Positions 18,018 through 26,818 of a stretch of DNA of 64,000 bases are shown in pieces (positions within the stretch are counted from its first letter, which is position 1; each line of letters starts with the position of its first letter). A program made the position numbers and the translations under genes. The DNA comes from Roseibium limicola (GTDB taxonomy: Bacteria > Pseudomonadota > Alphaproteobacteria > Rhizobiales > Stappiaceae): assembly GCF_017313085.1 (NCBI RefSeq), contig NZ_JAFLNF010000001.1, positions 248,001 to 312,000 of the forward strand, given 5' to 3'. The notes under the pieces were generated by a model, which had not been told where the DNA came from, did no database searches, and worked only from the letters and a program-made list of their open reading frames with translations.

Positions 18018-18665
18018 ATGCTCGTCGTGCGTTCATCCGCCGCCTCCCCTTTTGGCCGCAAGGTCAAAATCGCAGCTGACATCCTGAACCTGAAGCCCCT
18101 GCTTCAGGTGGAAGATACGAAAACCGCAGATCCCAATGATCAGATTCGTCAGCAGAACCCGCTTGGCAAGATACCAGCACTCATCCTGGAAGACGGCAGC
18201 GTGCTCTACGACAGCCGCGTTATCCTGGAATATCTTGACCACCGGGCTGGTGGGAACAAGATCCTGCCCGTCGGCGAAGCGCGCTTCCCGGTCTTGACCC
18301 TCCAGGCACTTGCCGATGGCATCATGGATGCCGGCATCCTGCAGGTGTACGAGAAACGCTTCCGCCCGGCAGACAAGCGCTTTGAAGATTGGCAGGTCTA
18401 CCAGGCAGCCAAGGTCACCCGTGCGCTTGACGCGCTGGAAGCGTCTCCCCCGACACCGCTGAGCCGACAGTCCGATGCAAACATCGGCACGATCACGCTG
18501 GCCTGCGCGCTCGGCTATCTCGACGTTCGCTTTGCCGGTGAATGGCGCCAGAGTTATCCCAAGCTGGTCTCCTGGCTTGAGAGCTTCGAAGAGAACGTTC
18601 CGTCTTACGCTGCGACCAGAGTGCCGCCAGCACCGGTGGGAGATACCCCGGAAGCCTTGAAATAA
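18018..18665 (+). CDS. Glutathione S-transferase family protein
   Basis: A 215-residue cytosolic protein with an N-terminal thioredoxin-like domain (VVRSSAASPFGRKVKIAADI, cis-Pro in GKIPALILEDG, glutathione-binding YDSRVILEYLD) and an all-helical C-terminal domain. The Ser before SPFGRKV is the candidate thiol-activating residue. The class and substrate are open; the shape resembles the YibF-like group. The ATG at 18018 has an AGGAAAG site. A bidirectional terminator separates it from the RND genes, which run the other way. Confidence 0.9.
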   Translation: MLVVRSSAASPFGRKVKIAADILNLKPLLQVEDTKTADPNDQIRQQNPLGKIPALILEDGSVLYDSRVILEYLDHRAGGNKILPVGEARFPVLTLQALADGIMDAGILQVYEKRFRPADKRFEDWQVYQAAKVTRALDALEASPPTPLSRQSDANIGTITLACALGYLDVRFAGEWRQSYPKLVSWLESFEENVPSYAATRVPPAPVGDTPEALK

Positions 18666-18718
18666 GGCAAGATCAGCGATGGGCAAGATCTTTTGGATTG
18701 CCGCCCCCCTGAGAATTA

Positions 18719-18750
18719 AAAAGGCCAGATCCTCACGGATCTGGCCTTTT
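18719..18750. terminator. Bidirectional intrinsic terminator (GST / RND permease)
   Basis: A perfect 14-base stem (AAAAGGCCAGATCC / GGATCTGGCCTTTT) with a 4-base loop. A runs on one side and T runs on the other serve both convergent transcripts. Confidence 0.93.
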
Positions 18751-18780
18751 GCATTTCACCTGCGACATCAATCGGTTGGC

Positions 18781-21700
18781 TTACTCTGCCGGAACAGAAT
18801 TGCCTTTGCGAGATCGACGGAACGGTATCTTGGCAAGCCTCCGACCAGATCGCAGCATCCGGCTGAAGTCATTCTGGATCGCCAACATCGCCGGCGTCAC
18901 CAGGATCACCAGAAACAGACCAAAACCCAGACCATAGGCCAGGGTAATCACTGTCGGCAGCAAGAACTGAGCTTGTCGGCTGGTCTCGAAAAGCAAAGGC
19001 GCCAAACCGAAGACCGTCGTTGCGCTGGTCAGGATCACTGCTCGCAAACGATCACTGACCCCATCCACCACCGCAGCATGGAAGGGCTTTGTCTCGGCAT
19101 ATTCGTCAATGGTCGTTACAAGCACAATGCTGTCGTTGATAATGATCCCCGCCATGCCGATAAAGCCGACGATAGAGAACATGCTCAGCGGCAAACCATG
19201 GAAGTAATGCCCCCACAACATGCCAATCGCGCCAAATGGAATGATCAGCAAAATTACGAGTGGCCGACTCCACGAGGCGAAAATCCAGCAGAGGGTCAAG
19301 TAAATCCCACCAAGGCACATACCGAAACCCAGCAAGGCGTCAGACAGGAAGTCCCTCTCCTGCTCCGCCAGGCCACGCACCGCGCTATCGACATCAAAGC
19401 GGGCTTTGACTTCCGGCAGGATCGTGTCCTGTAACCGCGCAAGGATCCGGTTGGCTGCTTCCGGATCGTCTTCCGACACGCTTCCAGTCACTTTCAGCGT
19501 CCGTAAGCCATTCTGACGACGGACCGAAGCGAAGCCAAAACTGCTTTCGACACTAACGATCTCATTCAGAGCGACATAAGTGCCCGAGGGGGCACGTACG
19601 CGCGTTTCATAAATGAAGGCGCTGTCTGTTTCCTCGTCCGGTAGACTGACCTTCACCGTCGCTGTGCGCCGACCAACAGGGAATTCAGCCACCTCGATCC
19701 CCGACAGCCGATCGCGTAAAACACGGGCAACATTATCCGTCGTGAAACCCAGAGCCTCACCGCGAGGTGTCAGCTTCAGGTTCAACTCGGTCTTGTCGTA
19801 GGACAGGGTGTCTTCAAGTGCGCTGACACCATCGTAGGCACCAAGCACTTGCTTCAGATACTCCGCAGCGGCCTTCAGGTTCTCGGTTGAAGGACCATAA
19901 AGTTCGACATCGATCCCATCGCCACCAGGACCGGAACGTTCACCGCGCAGGGCCAGCGTTTCCAGCAAGGGAGACTGATGGATCTCCCGCTGCCAATCGC
20001 CAATCAGCTGAAAAGCCGAGTAGCTTCGCAGGTCCGGATCGATCAGCTCGATGGAAAAGCCGCCAAGCTGGTCCGTGTCCTTGCTTTCGGCAACCTTCAG
20101 GCCACGCCCCTCGTTGCCGCCAACCGTAGACAACGAGAAGATGACCGGCGACTGCCCGTAACGCTCTGTGTACTCGGCATCCACCGCATCCAGTGCACGC
20201 TGCATCTCCGTCACCATCGCCTTGGTATCTTCACGGGTAGCACCTGGAAGCATGGCGATATTGGCGGTGATCACACTGCGCTCGGGCGAGTTGAAGAACC
20301 GCCACTGCACCGTGCCATCGAGATACAGCAGGGAAGAGAGCAGCAACGACATGATCGCCAGCCCCATCACCAGATAGCGCACCCGGATCACCACCCCCAT
20401 CAGTGGGCGAAAGCATTTACGGACAAACCAGTTGAAGCCGATGTTGAAGTATTTGTTCGGGAAATCGTACCAGTGGGTCTTGTGAGATTCCGACAAGGCA
20501 TGGCGCATATGCGCTGGCAAAATGAGAAAGCTCTCCACCAGACTTGCAATCAGCACGACCGACACCACCCAGGGGATCGACGCAATCAATGTGCCAAAGA
20601 AACCGCCGATGGTGGTCAGACCGGAAAAGGCAATGACCGTGGTGATAGAGGCTGAAAACACCGGCGCCGCCATTCGCTTGGCCGACAAGGCTGCTGCTTC
20701 AGCCGGCGGATAGCCTTTGCGCGCCAGAAAGTCGGCATGCTCGCCCACCACAATCGCATCATCAACGACGATACCAAGACAGATGATCAAGGCGAAAACC
20801 GAGATCATGTTGAGGGTCAATCCGAATGCGAACATCAGCCCGACTGTCGCCGCCATCGCAACGGGTATGCCCATTGCCACCCAAAAAGCAGTTCTTGCAG
20901 ACAGAAACAGAAAGAGAAAGCCAAGGACCAGAACCAGACCGAAAAGCCCGTTTTCGATCAGAATATCGAGCCGGTCGATAATACCTTGTGAGCGGGTTTC
21001 CGTCAGCCTGGAGACAACCCCTCGCGGCAACACTGTCTGGAAGTCGGCTACGACCTTTTCGACCTGGCGCTGGATGGAGATGGTGTCACCAGTCGCATTG
21101 CGGTCGACCCTCAGGACAACGGCAGGCATGCCCTTATGAAAATAAGCGCGTCCGGATTCCACACCTTCGGTATCCAGCGTGGCAACGTCTCGAAGTAGCA
21201 GCTTTTCACCCTGCGCTGGCGTACGGATCACGATATCACCAAGATCCTCTTCCGAGCGCCGTTCAAGCCCCGTGCGCAGACGCGCAGCACCGTTGTTGAC
21301 CTCGCCGGCCGGAGTGGTGTCCATCTCGTTGGCCAGAACATTGGCGATATCTTGAAGCTGAAGGTCATGCCGGATCAGATCGCCTTCACGCGCCATCACC
21401 CGGATCACCGGATCAGCCGTGCCATAGATGCTGACGCGGGTTACACCTTCCTGAAACAGGCGGGTCTGCAGATCTTCAGCAAATTGCGACAACTGCTCCT
21501 CATCGACGGGGCCATAAATGACCACATTGGTCACCCGGTCGCGGAAGCTGCTGCGGGTAACCTCTGGTTCTTCCGCTCCTTCCGGCAGATTGGACTTGGC
21601 CTGATCAACCAGAGCTTTCACCTCGTCGGTGGCCTGGCCCATATCCCAGTCGGCTTCGAACTCCAGCTCGATGGAAGCCCGTCCCTCACGGGCAACCGAG

Positions 21701-21963
21701 GTCGCCTCACTTACACCTTCGACGCTGAGAAGTTGCGGCGCCAGAATCTCGATAACGGCGCGATCCATATCTTCCGGTCCGGCACCTGGCCAGGTCACGG
21801 AGACATCAACTTCCTCGCGAACGATATCGGGAAAGTATTGAGTACGAATGTTGAGACCGGCAGTAATTCCGCCAAAAAGCATGATGCAGAGCAGCAGGTT
21901 CGCCGCAGTGCGATGGTTGACCATATAGTCCAGAATGCCGGACCAGGATTTAGAGCTCTGCAT
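18781..21963 (-). CDS. RND efflux transporter permease (AcrB/MdtB-like)
   Basis: The proton-driven inner-membrane pump of a tripartite efflux system. At 1060 residues it has the family's double six-segment layout with two large periplasmic loops. The proton-relay Asp pair sits in CLGIVVDDAIVVGEHAD in the fourth membrane segment, and the second half shows GFIGMAGIIINDSIVLV. The N-terminus (LNIRTQYFPDIVREEVDVSV) is typical of HAE-type RND pumps. The ATG at 21963 is preferred because AAGGAG lies just upstream and the adaptor gene ends ten bases before it. No outer-membrane TolC-like gene or local regulator is present, so it must share a channel from elsewhere. Confidence 0.95.
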   Translation of the reverse strand: MQSSKSWSGILDYMVNHRTAANLLLCIMLFGGITAGLNIRTQYFPDIVREEVDVSVTWPGAGPEDMDRAVIEILAPQLLSVEGVSEATSVAREGRASIELEFEADWDMGQATDEVKALVDQAKSNLPEGAEEPEVTRSSFRDRVTNVVIYGPVDEEQLSQFAEDLQTRLFQEGVTRVSIYGTADPVIRVMAREGDLIRHDLQLQDIANVLANEMDTTPAGEVNNGAARLRTGLERRSEEDLGDIVIRTPAQGEKLLLRDVATLDTEGVESGRAYFHKGMPAVVLRVDRNATGDTISIQRQVEKVVADFQTVLPRGVVSRLTETRSQGIIDRLDILIENGLFGLVLVLGFLFLFLSARTAFWVAMGIPVAMAATVGLMFAFGLTLNMISVFALIICLGIVVDDAIVVGEHADFLARKGYPPAEAAALSAKRMAAPVFSASITTVIAFSGLTTIGGFFGTLIASIPWVVSVVLIASLVESFLILPAHMRHALSESHKTHWYDFPNKYFNIGFNWFVRKCFRPLMGVVIRVRYLVMGLAIMSLLLSSLLYLDGTVQWRFFNSPERSVITANIAMLPGATREDTKAMVTEMQRALDAVDAEYTERYGQSPVIFSLSTVGGNEGRGLKVAESKDTDQLGGFSIELIDPDLRSYSAFQLIGDWQREIHQSPLLETLALRGERSGPGGDGIDVELYGPSTENLKAAAEYLKQVLGAYDGVSALEDTLSYDKTELNLKLTPRGEALGFTTDNVARVLRDRLSGIEVAEFPVGRRTATVKVSLPDEETDSAFIYETRVRAPSGTYVALNEIVSVESSFGFASVRRQNGLRTLKVTGSVSEDDPEAANRILARLQDTILPEVKARFDVDSAVRGLAEQERDFLSDALLGFGMCLGGIYLTLCWIFASWSRPLVILLIIPFGAIGMLWGHYFHGLPLSMFSIVGFIGMAGIIINDSIVLVTTIDEYAETKPFHAAVVDGVSDRLRAVILTSATTVFGLAPLLFETSRQAQFLLPTVITLAYGLGFGLFLVILVTPAMLAIQNDFSRMLRSGRRLAKIPFRRSRKGNSVPAE

Positions 21964-21973
21964 GGTCGTCTCC

Positions 21974-23488
21974 TTAACCTGGCTGGCCACGACCACCACT
22001 TTCGAGGCGATCAATCAGGCTTTGGGGCACCATCGGACGGTTCAGCATTTGGAGGATTTCAGTCTTGCGCTCCGCCGGCATGTTCCGTCGGTTGACCTTG
22101 GAAATCAGTTCGTCTCGACGTGGAGCCTCCAGCGCAACCATCTGTTGTCCAGCAGAGCTCGTGTCGGACACCGCGGCAACGGGTCGGCGTCCACCCTCCC
22201 GTGAGGGCACGTCCTGTGTGTCTTCCGTACCGCGCGGCGCGACCTTCAGGCCTGGCCCAAGTTGCGGCAGGCGCTCGGAAACGTAGGTCGTTCCAAACGG
22301 CACATCGGCCAGCAGCACTTCATCACCAAGACGGCGTAGCAATTTTGCCTGAACGATGACCAGCCGTTGCTCGTCATCCAGGGTCAGCAGTTCCCCGGCA
22401 GCATTGATAGCCGCAGCCGGCACGCGGGCCACCTGCGTCAACTCAGGCTCTTGCAGGCGAACCGTCACGAAATCGCCTGGACGCAGGATGGTCCCGGCTT
22501 CCACAGTCAGACTTGCGAACATCTGACGCCCCGCATCCCCTTCGGCCACGACGGCAGCTGCCCGTTCCAGATGCCCAGAGACCTTGATGGATTTGCCCCC
22601 CAGATCCAGCTCAACTGTCACTGGCGCGTGGATCAACTTGCCCTGATCATCAAGAAAGCGGGAAAACTCGGAGGTGGAAAGAGTGAAGCTGGCTTCCAAA
22701 GCAGTCGAATCGATGAGAACAGCAAGAGCGTCATTGGTGCTGACGCGTCGACCAAGGGTGGCATTGACCTGATCGAGCGTGCCGGAAAACGGTGCACGGA
22801 TTTCGGTTTCTTCCAAAGTTCTTTCCGCATCGCGCAGCACGTTATCGGCACGTTCCACAGTCAGATCCATCCGCCCGATGCGTTTGCGGGCCGTGATGAT
22901 CGACTGCATGCGATTACTAAGAGACTGTTCCATGGCCGCCAGGGAAAGCTCCTCCTGCTCGACCTGCACCATGGTCGCATAGCCTTTCTTCAGAAGCTGG
23001 CGCTGGCGATCCAGTGACTGACGCCGAAGGTCCAACTGTTTGCGGGTCGCCTCCAGCTCTTGCTCGGCGGCAATAACGGCTTCTTCAGCTTCGGCTTTCT
23101 GAGAATCTGCATCGGCAAGCGCGGCTTTGGCGTCGAGCAGGCCAGACTTGGCATCGGCTGGATCGATCTTCACCAGAAGATCGCCTTCCTTCACCGCCTG
23201 ACCGTCACGGAAATCTTCATCCACCTCGACAAGCCGGCCTTCGGAACTAGCGCGAACTTCGAGCTTCCGCCAGCTGCGGATCTGTCCGTACACCACTGTT
23301 GTCGGGGCAACGTCCTCAGCTGTCAGCTTGGCGACATTGACGGAATAGGAACGCTCCTGCACAGGCGGTCGGCGACGCACCTCGTCCCTGGAGACGCTCT
23401 CGACCACCCGATAGACACCAAACCCGATCGCGGCGAATGTCGCCGCGAAAAGCATCAGACCAATCAGGCCTCTCGCCAAAAACCGCAT
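21974..23488 (-). CDS. RND efflux periplasmic adaptor (membrane fusion protein)
   Basis: Links the RND permease to an outer-membrane channel. The 504-residue protein has an N-terminal membrane anchor (LIGLMLFAATFAAIGFGVYR), a lipoyl/barrel-sandwich half (VRASSEGRLVEVDEDFRDGQ), a long coiled-coil hairpin (about residues 115-230) and the second lipoyl half (APFSGTLDQVNATLGRRVST), followed by beta-barrel domains. The last 70 residues are an extra polar tail after LGPGLKVAPRG. ATG at 23488 follows GGGAG. First gene of a two-gene operon with the permease. Confidence 0.93.
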   Translation of the reverse strand: MRFLARGLIGLMLFAATFAAIGFGVYRVVESVSRDEVRRRPPVQERSYSVNVAKLTAEDVAPTTVVYGQIRSWRKLEVRASSEGRLVEVDEDFRDGQAVKEGDLLVKIDPADAKSGLLDAKAALADADSQKAEAEEAVIAAEQELEATRKQLDLRRQSLDRQRQLLKKGYATMVQVEQEELSLAAMEQSLSNRMQSIITARKRIGRMDLTVERADNVLRDAERTLEETEIRAPFSGTLDQVNATLGRRVSTNDALAVLIDSTALEASFTLSTSEFSRFLDDQGKLIHAPVTVELDLGGKSIKVSGHLERAAAVVAEGDAGRQMFASLTVEAGTILRPGDFVTVRLQEPELTQVARVPAAAINAAGELLTLDDEQRLVIVQAKLLRRLGDEVLLADVPFGTTYVSERLPQLGPGLKVAPRGTEDTQDVPSREGGRRPVAAVSDTSSAGQQMVALEAPRRDELISKVNRRNMPAERKTEILQMLNRPMVPQSLIDRLESGGRGQPG

Positions 23489-23693
23489 TCCTAACTCCCT
23501 CGGCCTCGCGGTCCGGAGATCTCCGGCAAATTGATCCGCTCAGGCATAGCCCTCAAGCCCGATGCACTTCTGTTTCCGGCTGCAACCAGAGTGTCTGCAG
23601 CAACACCGCTTAACAAGTGAAAATACATAGGGCTCTAGGCAACTTGTACCATTGGTGCGGCGCGAAAGTGGAGTGGAGTTGTGTATCTGAATG

Positions 23694-23729
23694 TAACAAG
23701 GCCCGGCGCTTCCGCACCGGGCCTTGTTA
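23694..23729 (-). terminator. Hairpin after the outer-membrane barrel gene
   Basis: A perfect 13-base stem (TAACAAGGCCCGG / CCGGGCCTTGTTA) with a ten-base loop, about 60 bases past the stop of the leftward barrel gene. No T run follows. The remainder of 23489-23789 should contain the promoter of the RND operon; no clear hexamers are visible. Confidence 0.7.
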
Positions 23730-23789
23730 CCACCTAAGTGGTTCATGATTTGTGGCTAGGGCGGTGCCCCGCCCTGCCCGCAAATATGC

Positions 23790-24452
23790 TTAGAATTTGT
23801 AGCTCATCCCGAAGCGAACGATATTGTCGTCCAGCTCGGACTGATACTGCGTTCCGCTGATGTTGAAATCCTCGGAACCGAAGTTCTGGTGAACGTATTC
23901 CAGACGCGCTGTAATGTTATTCGTCACAGCCCCTTCGACACCACCACCGAGTGTCCACCCGATTGCAGTCGCGTCGTCAGAGCTTCCTCCGACCTTCAGC
24001 GACTGGTCGGCGACAGCCAGACCACCAGCACCGTAGACGAGGAAACGGTCGAAGGTGAAACCAAGTCGACCGCGGATGCTCGCGTTCCAGTCAGAGCTGG
24101 TTTCGGCAGTCACGCCACCCAGTGTGCCCGTGTCCGAAAGGTCGGAAAGCTGGAAGTCAGCTTCGACACCCGCCAGAAAGTTCGGGGTGATCATGTAGTT
24201 GTAGCCAGCGTGTACGCCGCCCTGAACGCCATTGGCTTCAGTGTCGGCTGCGCCGGAATTTTCAAAGTTTCCCCAACCCCAGCCGACGTTACCGCCGACG
24301 TATGCGCCGGTCCAATCGAACCGCGCAGCCGCGACCGGGTCAGAATAGGTAGTCGGCGCCGGATCGGACGCATAGGGCAGATCAGCAGCAAGCGCCTGTG
24401 CGCTCAGCCCGCTGACAAGAGCCGTCATTCCTACAAGGGCAAGACGCTTCAT
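23790..24452 (-). CDS. Outer-membrane beta-barrel protein (Omp25/Omp31-like)
   Basis: A 220-residue porin-like surface protein. It has a signal peptide (LALVGMTALVSGLSAQALAA), a short Pro/Ser linker, and an eight-stranded barrel of the opacity-protein type. Marker segments are FDWTGAYVGGNVGWGWG at the start of the barrel, GGVHAGYNYMITPNFLAGVE, and the closing ARLEYVHQNFGSEDF with terminal phenylalanine in FGMSYKF, the signal for barrel insertion. This matches the abundant Omp25/Omp31/RopB group of Hyphomicrobiales. ATG 24452 has TGGAG upstream. Confidence 0.9.
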   Translation of the reverse strand: MKRLALVGMTALVSGLSAQALAADLPYASDPAPTTYSDPVAAARFDWTGAYVGGNVGWGWGNFENSGAADTEANGVQGGVHAGYNYMITPNFLAGVEADFQLSDLSDTGTLGGVTAETSSDWNASIRGRLGFTFDRFLVYGAGGLAVADQSLKVGGSSDDATAIGWTLGGGVEGAVTNNITARLEYVHQNFGSEDFNISGTQYQSELDDNIVRFGMSYKF

Positions 24453-24804
24453 ATCGATTACTCCAGATGTACCAGTGTTCAGTTTGAGAGCAGGACAGCC
24501 ATCTGGCATGTCCCCAACCTCACCCAACTTCGAGGTATGATCCGACTTTGTGGCGGATCCAGACTGGAATTAAGGAGTTTTAGTGATGAAATGTGGAGTT
24601 TCGTCGGCAGGATGAACAGCGGGTTAAGGTTTCGCAAGTTGCAAGGAAACAAAGTGAGAAATTCGCTCAACGATCTTTCGCTCTGCCCCTTGTCGGCGCC
24701 TTCCCCTCCTCCAATCTATTGCGTATAAGGCCAGCAACCATCCGGCCTCGCTTAAAAGACGGAAAGTCGGCGCTTTTCACCTCTAACCCTAATCGGATCC
24801 CGGA
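24453..24804. other. Divergent promoter region, barrel protein / cation exchanger
   Basis: No gene is recognised. The region is moderately AT-rich around 24560-24660, where promoters for the leftward barrel gene and the rightward exchanger are expected. I could not assign clear -35 and -10 hexamers. Confidence 0.35.
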
Positions 24805-25800
24805 ATGCTGTTAGACTATTTGAGCCTCGCAGGCGGCCTCGTTGCATTGATCTTCGCGGGCGACCTTCTTGTAAGGGGCTCTGTTTCTGTCGCGCAAAAA
24901 CTCGGGATTCCGAATCTGGTGATTGGTCTGACGATCGTGGCCTTCGGCACATCCGCACCCGAGCTGGTCATTTCCCTCGGGGCTGGGCTCGAAGGTGCCG
25001 GCGGCATCGCCATCGGCAATGTGGTGGGATCCAACATCGCCAACGTCTTGCTGGTTCTCGGCATGCCCGCACTGATCGCCGCCACGCCCTGCGGGGAAAA
25101 TGGCGCCACACGCAATGCCATTTTCATGGTTTTCGTCTCCGGCGTTTTCATCGCTCTTTGCTATCTTGGCACTTTGAACTGGGTTGCCAGCATCGTTCTG
25201 CTCGCGCTGCTCGCGCTGTTCCTGCTGGATTCAGCCCGCGTAACCCTATGCCATCGCCGCGAGATGAAGAACAGCGAAGCCAAGGCCTGTTCGCTCTCCA
25301 GTCCAGATACAGAATTGGAGGACGTCGACGGGGTACCGGAAAACACACTGCTTGCCGCTGTCTATATTGTCATCGGTCTGATTGGTCTGCCGATCGGCGC
25401 CCATTTCAGCATTGAAGGCGCGACCGGCATTGCCTCGGCCTGGGGCGTCAGTGACGCTGTCATCGCACTGACCGTAATTGCCCTGGGAACGTCTTTGCCC
25501 GAGTTGGCCACAACAGTCATGGCAGCAATCCGCCAACAGGGCGCAGTGGCGATTGGCAATGTCATCGGCTCCAACATCTTCAATCTGCTGGCAATTATCG
25601 GCATTACAACGGCCATCGTTCCGCTCGAAGTCCCTCGCGAAATTCTGAATTTCGACGTCTGGGTCATGCTGGCCTGTGCCGTGCTGTTGCTGGGTTTGGC
25701 CAACTGGCGGATCTGTCTGGGCAAGGCGACCGGCGCCGTCCTTTGCATCTGCTATGGTCTCTATATCTACGCGGTCTATTGCATGGGTCTGGCCAGCTGA
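24805..25800 (+). CDS. Calcium/sodium antiporter (CaCA family, YrbG-like)
   Basis: An inner-membrane exchanger of 331 residues with ten predicted membrane segments in two inverted halves. Each half has the alpha-repeat ion-binding signature: TIVAFGTSAPELVISLGAGL with GNVVGSNIANVLLVLG in the first, and TVIALGTSLPELATTVMAAI with GNVIGSNIFNLLAIIG in the second. The two acidic residues that bind cation (SAPE and SLPE) are intact. A charged loop of about 35 residues (RREMKNSEAKACSLSS onward) separates the halves. It is probably a single-gene transcript. Confidence 0.93.
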   Translation: MLLDYLSLAGGLVALIFAGDLLVRGSVSVAQKLGIPNLVIGLTIVAFGTSAPELVISLGAGLEGAGGIAIGNVVGSNIANVLLVLGMPALIAATPCGENGATRNAIFMVFVSGVFIALCYLGTLNWVASIVLLALLALFLLDSARVTLCHRREMKNSEAKACSLSSPDTELEDVDGVPENTLLAAVYIVIGLIGLPIGAHFSIEGATGIASAWGVSDAVIALTVIALGTSLPELATTVMAAIRQQGAVAIGNVIGSNIFNLLAIIGITTAIVPLEVPREILNFDVWVMLACAVLLLGLANWRICLGKATGAVLCICYGLYIYAVYCMGLAS

Positions 25801-25942
25801 TCTGGCGCCCGACCAAACTGATCCAGCCTCTGCCGCGTAAGAAACGGCAGGTGTCCAACGTCGTGACAAACAGGACGTCGAACCCATTTGCCAAAATCGG
25901 GGCAATCAAGCCCCATGAGGTCGCATCCAAGAGTTTGCACGC

Positions 25943-26707
25943 ATGAGCTCCAGTTCTGTCACTGCCGTTCTGACCGGCGCTTCCAGTCGTATTGGCAAAG
26001 TCATTGCCGAGGATCTTGCCGCACACGGTTGGCGCCTCGTCCTGCATGCCCACAAGGGCAGCGATCGGGTCGAAAGGCTGGCGCATCAAATCAAAGCAGA
26101 CGGCGGCGACTGCCTCATCCAGATTGCCGACCTTACCGATGTTGATGCTCTGACAAGCTTCATGGACGTCACAACTGCGAAATTCGGGCCGGCAGATGTC
26201 CTCATCAATAATGCCTCGATTTTCGAAGACGACAGTCTGGGCTCGCTCAACCCGACGCTTTTCGACCAGCATTTTGCCATTCACACGCGCGCGCCGGTAT
26301 TTCTGAGCGAAGGCTTGGCACGTCATCTGCCAACAGACCGCCGAGGCCTTGTGGTGAACCTGATCGACCAGAGGGTCTGGAAGCCGACGCCGCAAGCCCT
26401 GTCTTACTCGCTCTCCAAGGCTGCATTGTGGGATGCAACACAGCGCATGGCTCAAGCCCTGGCGCCGGCCGTCCGCGTCAATGCCATCGGCCCCGGCCCA
26501 AGCTTCAAGAATGAACGCCAATCGGACGTCGAATTCGACAAGCAGTCACGCTCCGTGCTTTTGCAAAGCGGTCCTTCTCCCTCCGAGTTCGGCCAGACCA
26601 TCCGGTATTTCTGGGCCAGCACCTCCGTCACCGGACAGATGATCGCTCTTGACGGTGGCCAACATCTGGCATGGCGTACGCCGGATGTGACCGACGTCGG
26701 GGAATAA
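25943..26707 (+). CDS. SDR family oxidoreductase, pteridine reductase/FolM-like
   Basis: An NADPH-dependent reductase of 254 residues. The coenzyme motif TGASSRIGKVIAEDLAAHGW, with the Arg typical of pteridine reductases, is followed by NNASIFED, then a catalytic YSLSKAAL (Tyr-x-x-x-Lys) and the substrate-side segment RVNAIGPGPS. The helix after ASIFED, with DQHFAIHTRAPVFLSEGLA, also resembles FolM/PTR1-type proteins, so reduction of a dihydropterin is likely but not proven. The gene lies 111 bases upstream of uvrC, a neighbourhood known in related alphaproteobacteria. Confidence 0.85.
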   Translation: MSSSSVTAVLTGASSRIGKVIAEDLAAHGWRLVLHAHKGSDRVERLAHQIKADGGDCLIQIADLTDVDALTSFMDVTTAKFGPADVLINNASIFEDDSLGSLNPTLFDQHFAIHTRAPVFLSEGLARHLPTDRRGLVVNLIDQRVWKPTPQALSYSLSKAALWDATQRMAQALAPAVRVNAIGPGPSFKNERQSDVEFDKQSRSVLLQSGPSPSEFGQTIRYFWASTSVTGQMIALDGGQHLAWRTPDVTDVGE

Positions 26708-26818
26708 TTCGGATAACTTCGTCCACGCGTCACCTCCCCGCATAGAATCGCCTACCTTGGCCAGGCCATAGCCACTCCCCATATTGGGGAGACGGCCGGA
26801 CTGCCAACTCAGAAAAGC

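Noticed and set aside
18679..19434. A 251-codon rightward open frame crossing the terminator and the end of the RND permease
   Set aside because: It is antisense to a clear RND gene, runs through a strong terminator and is low-complexity Gln/Arg sequence.
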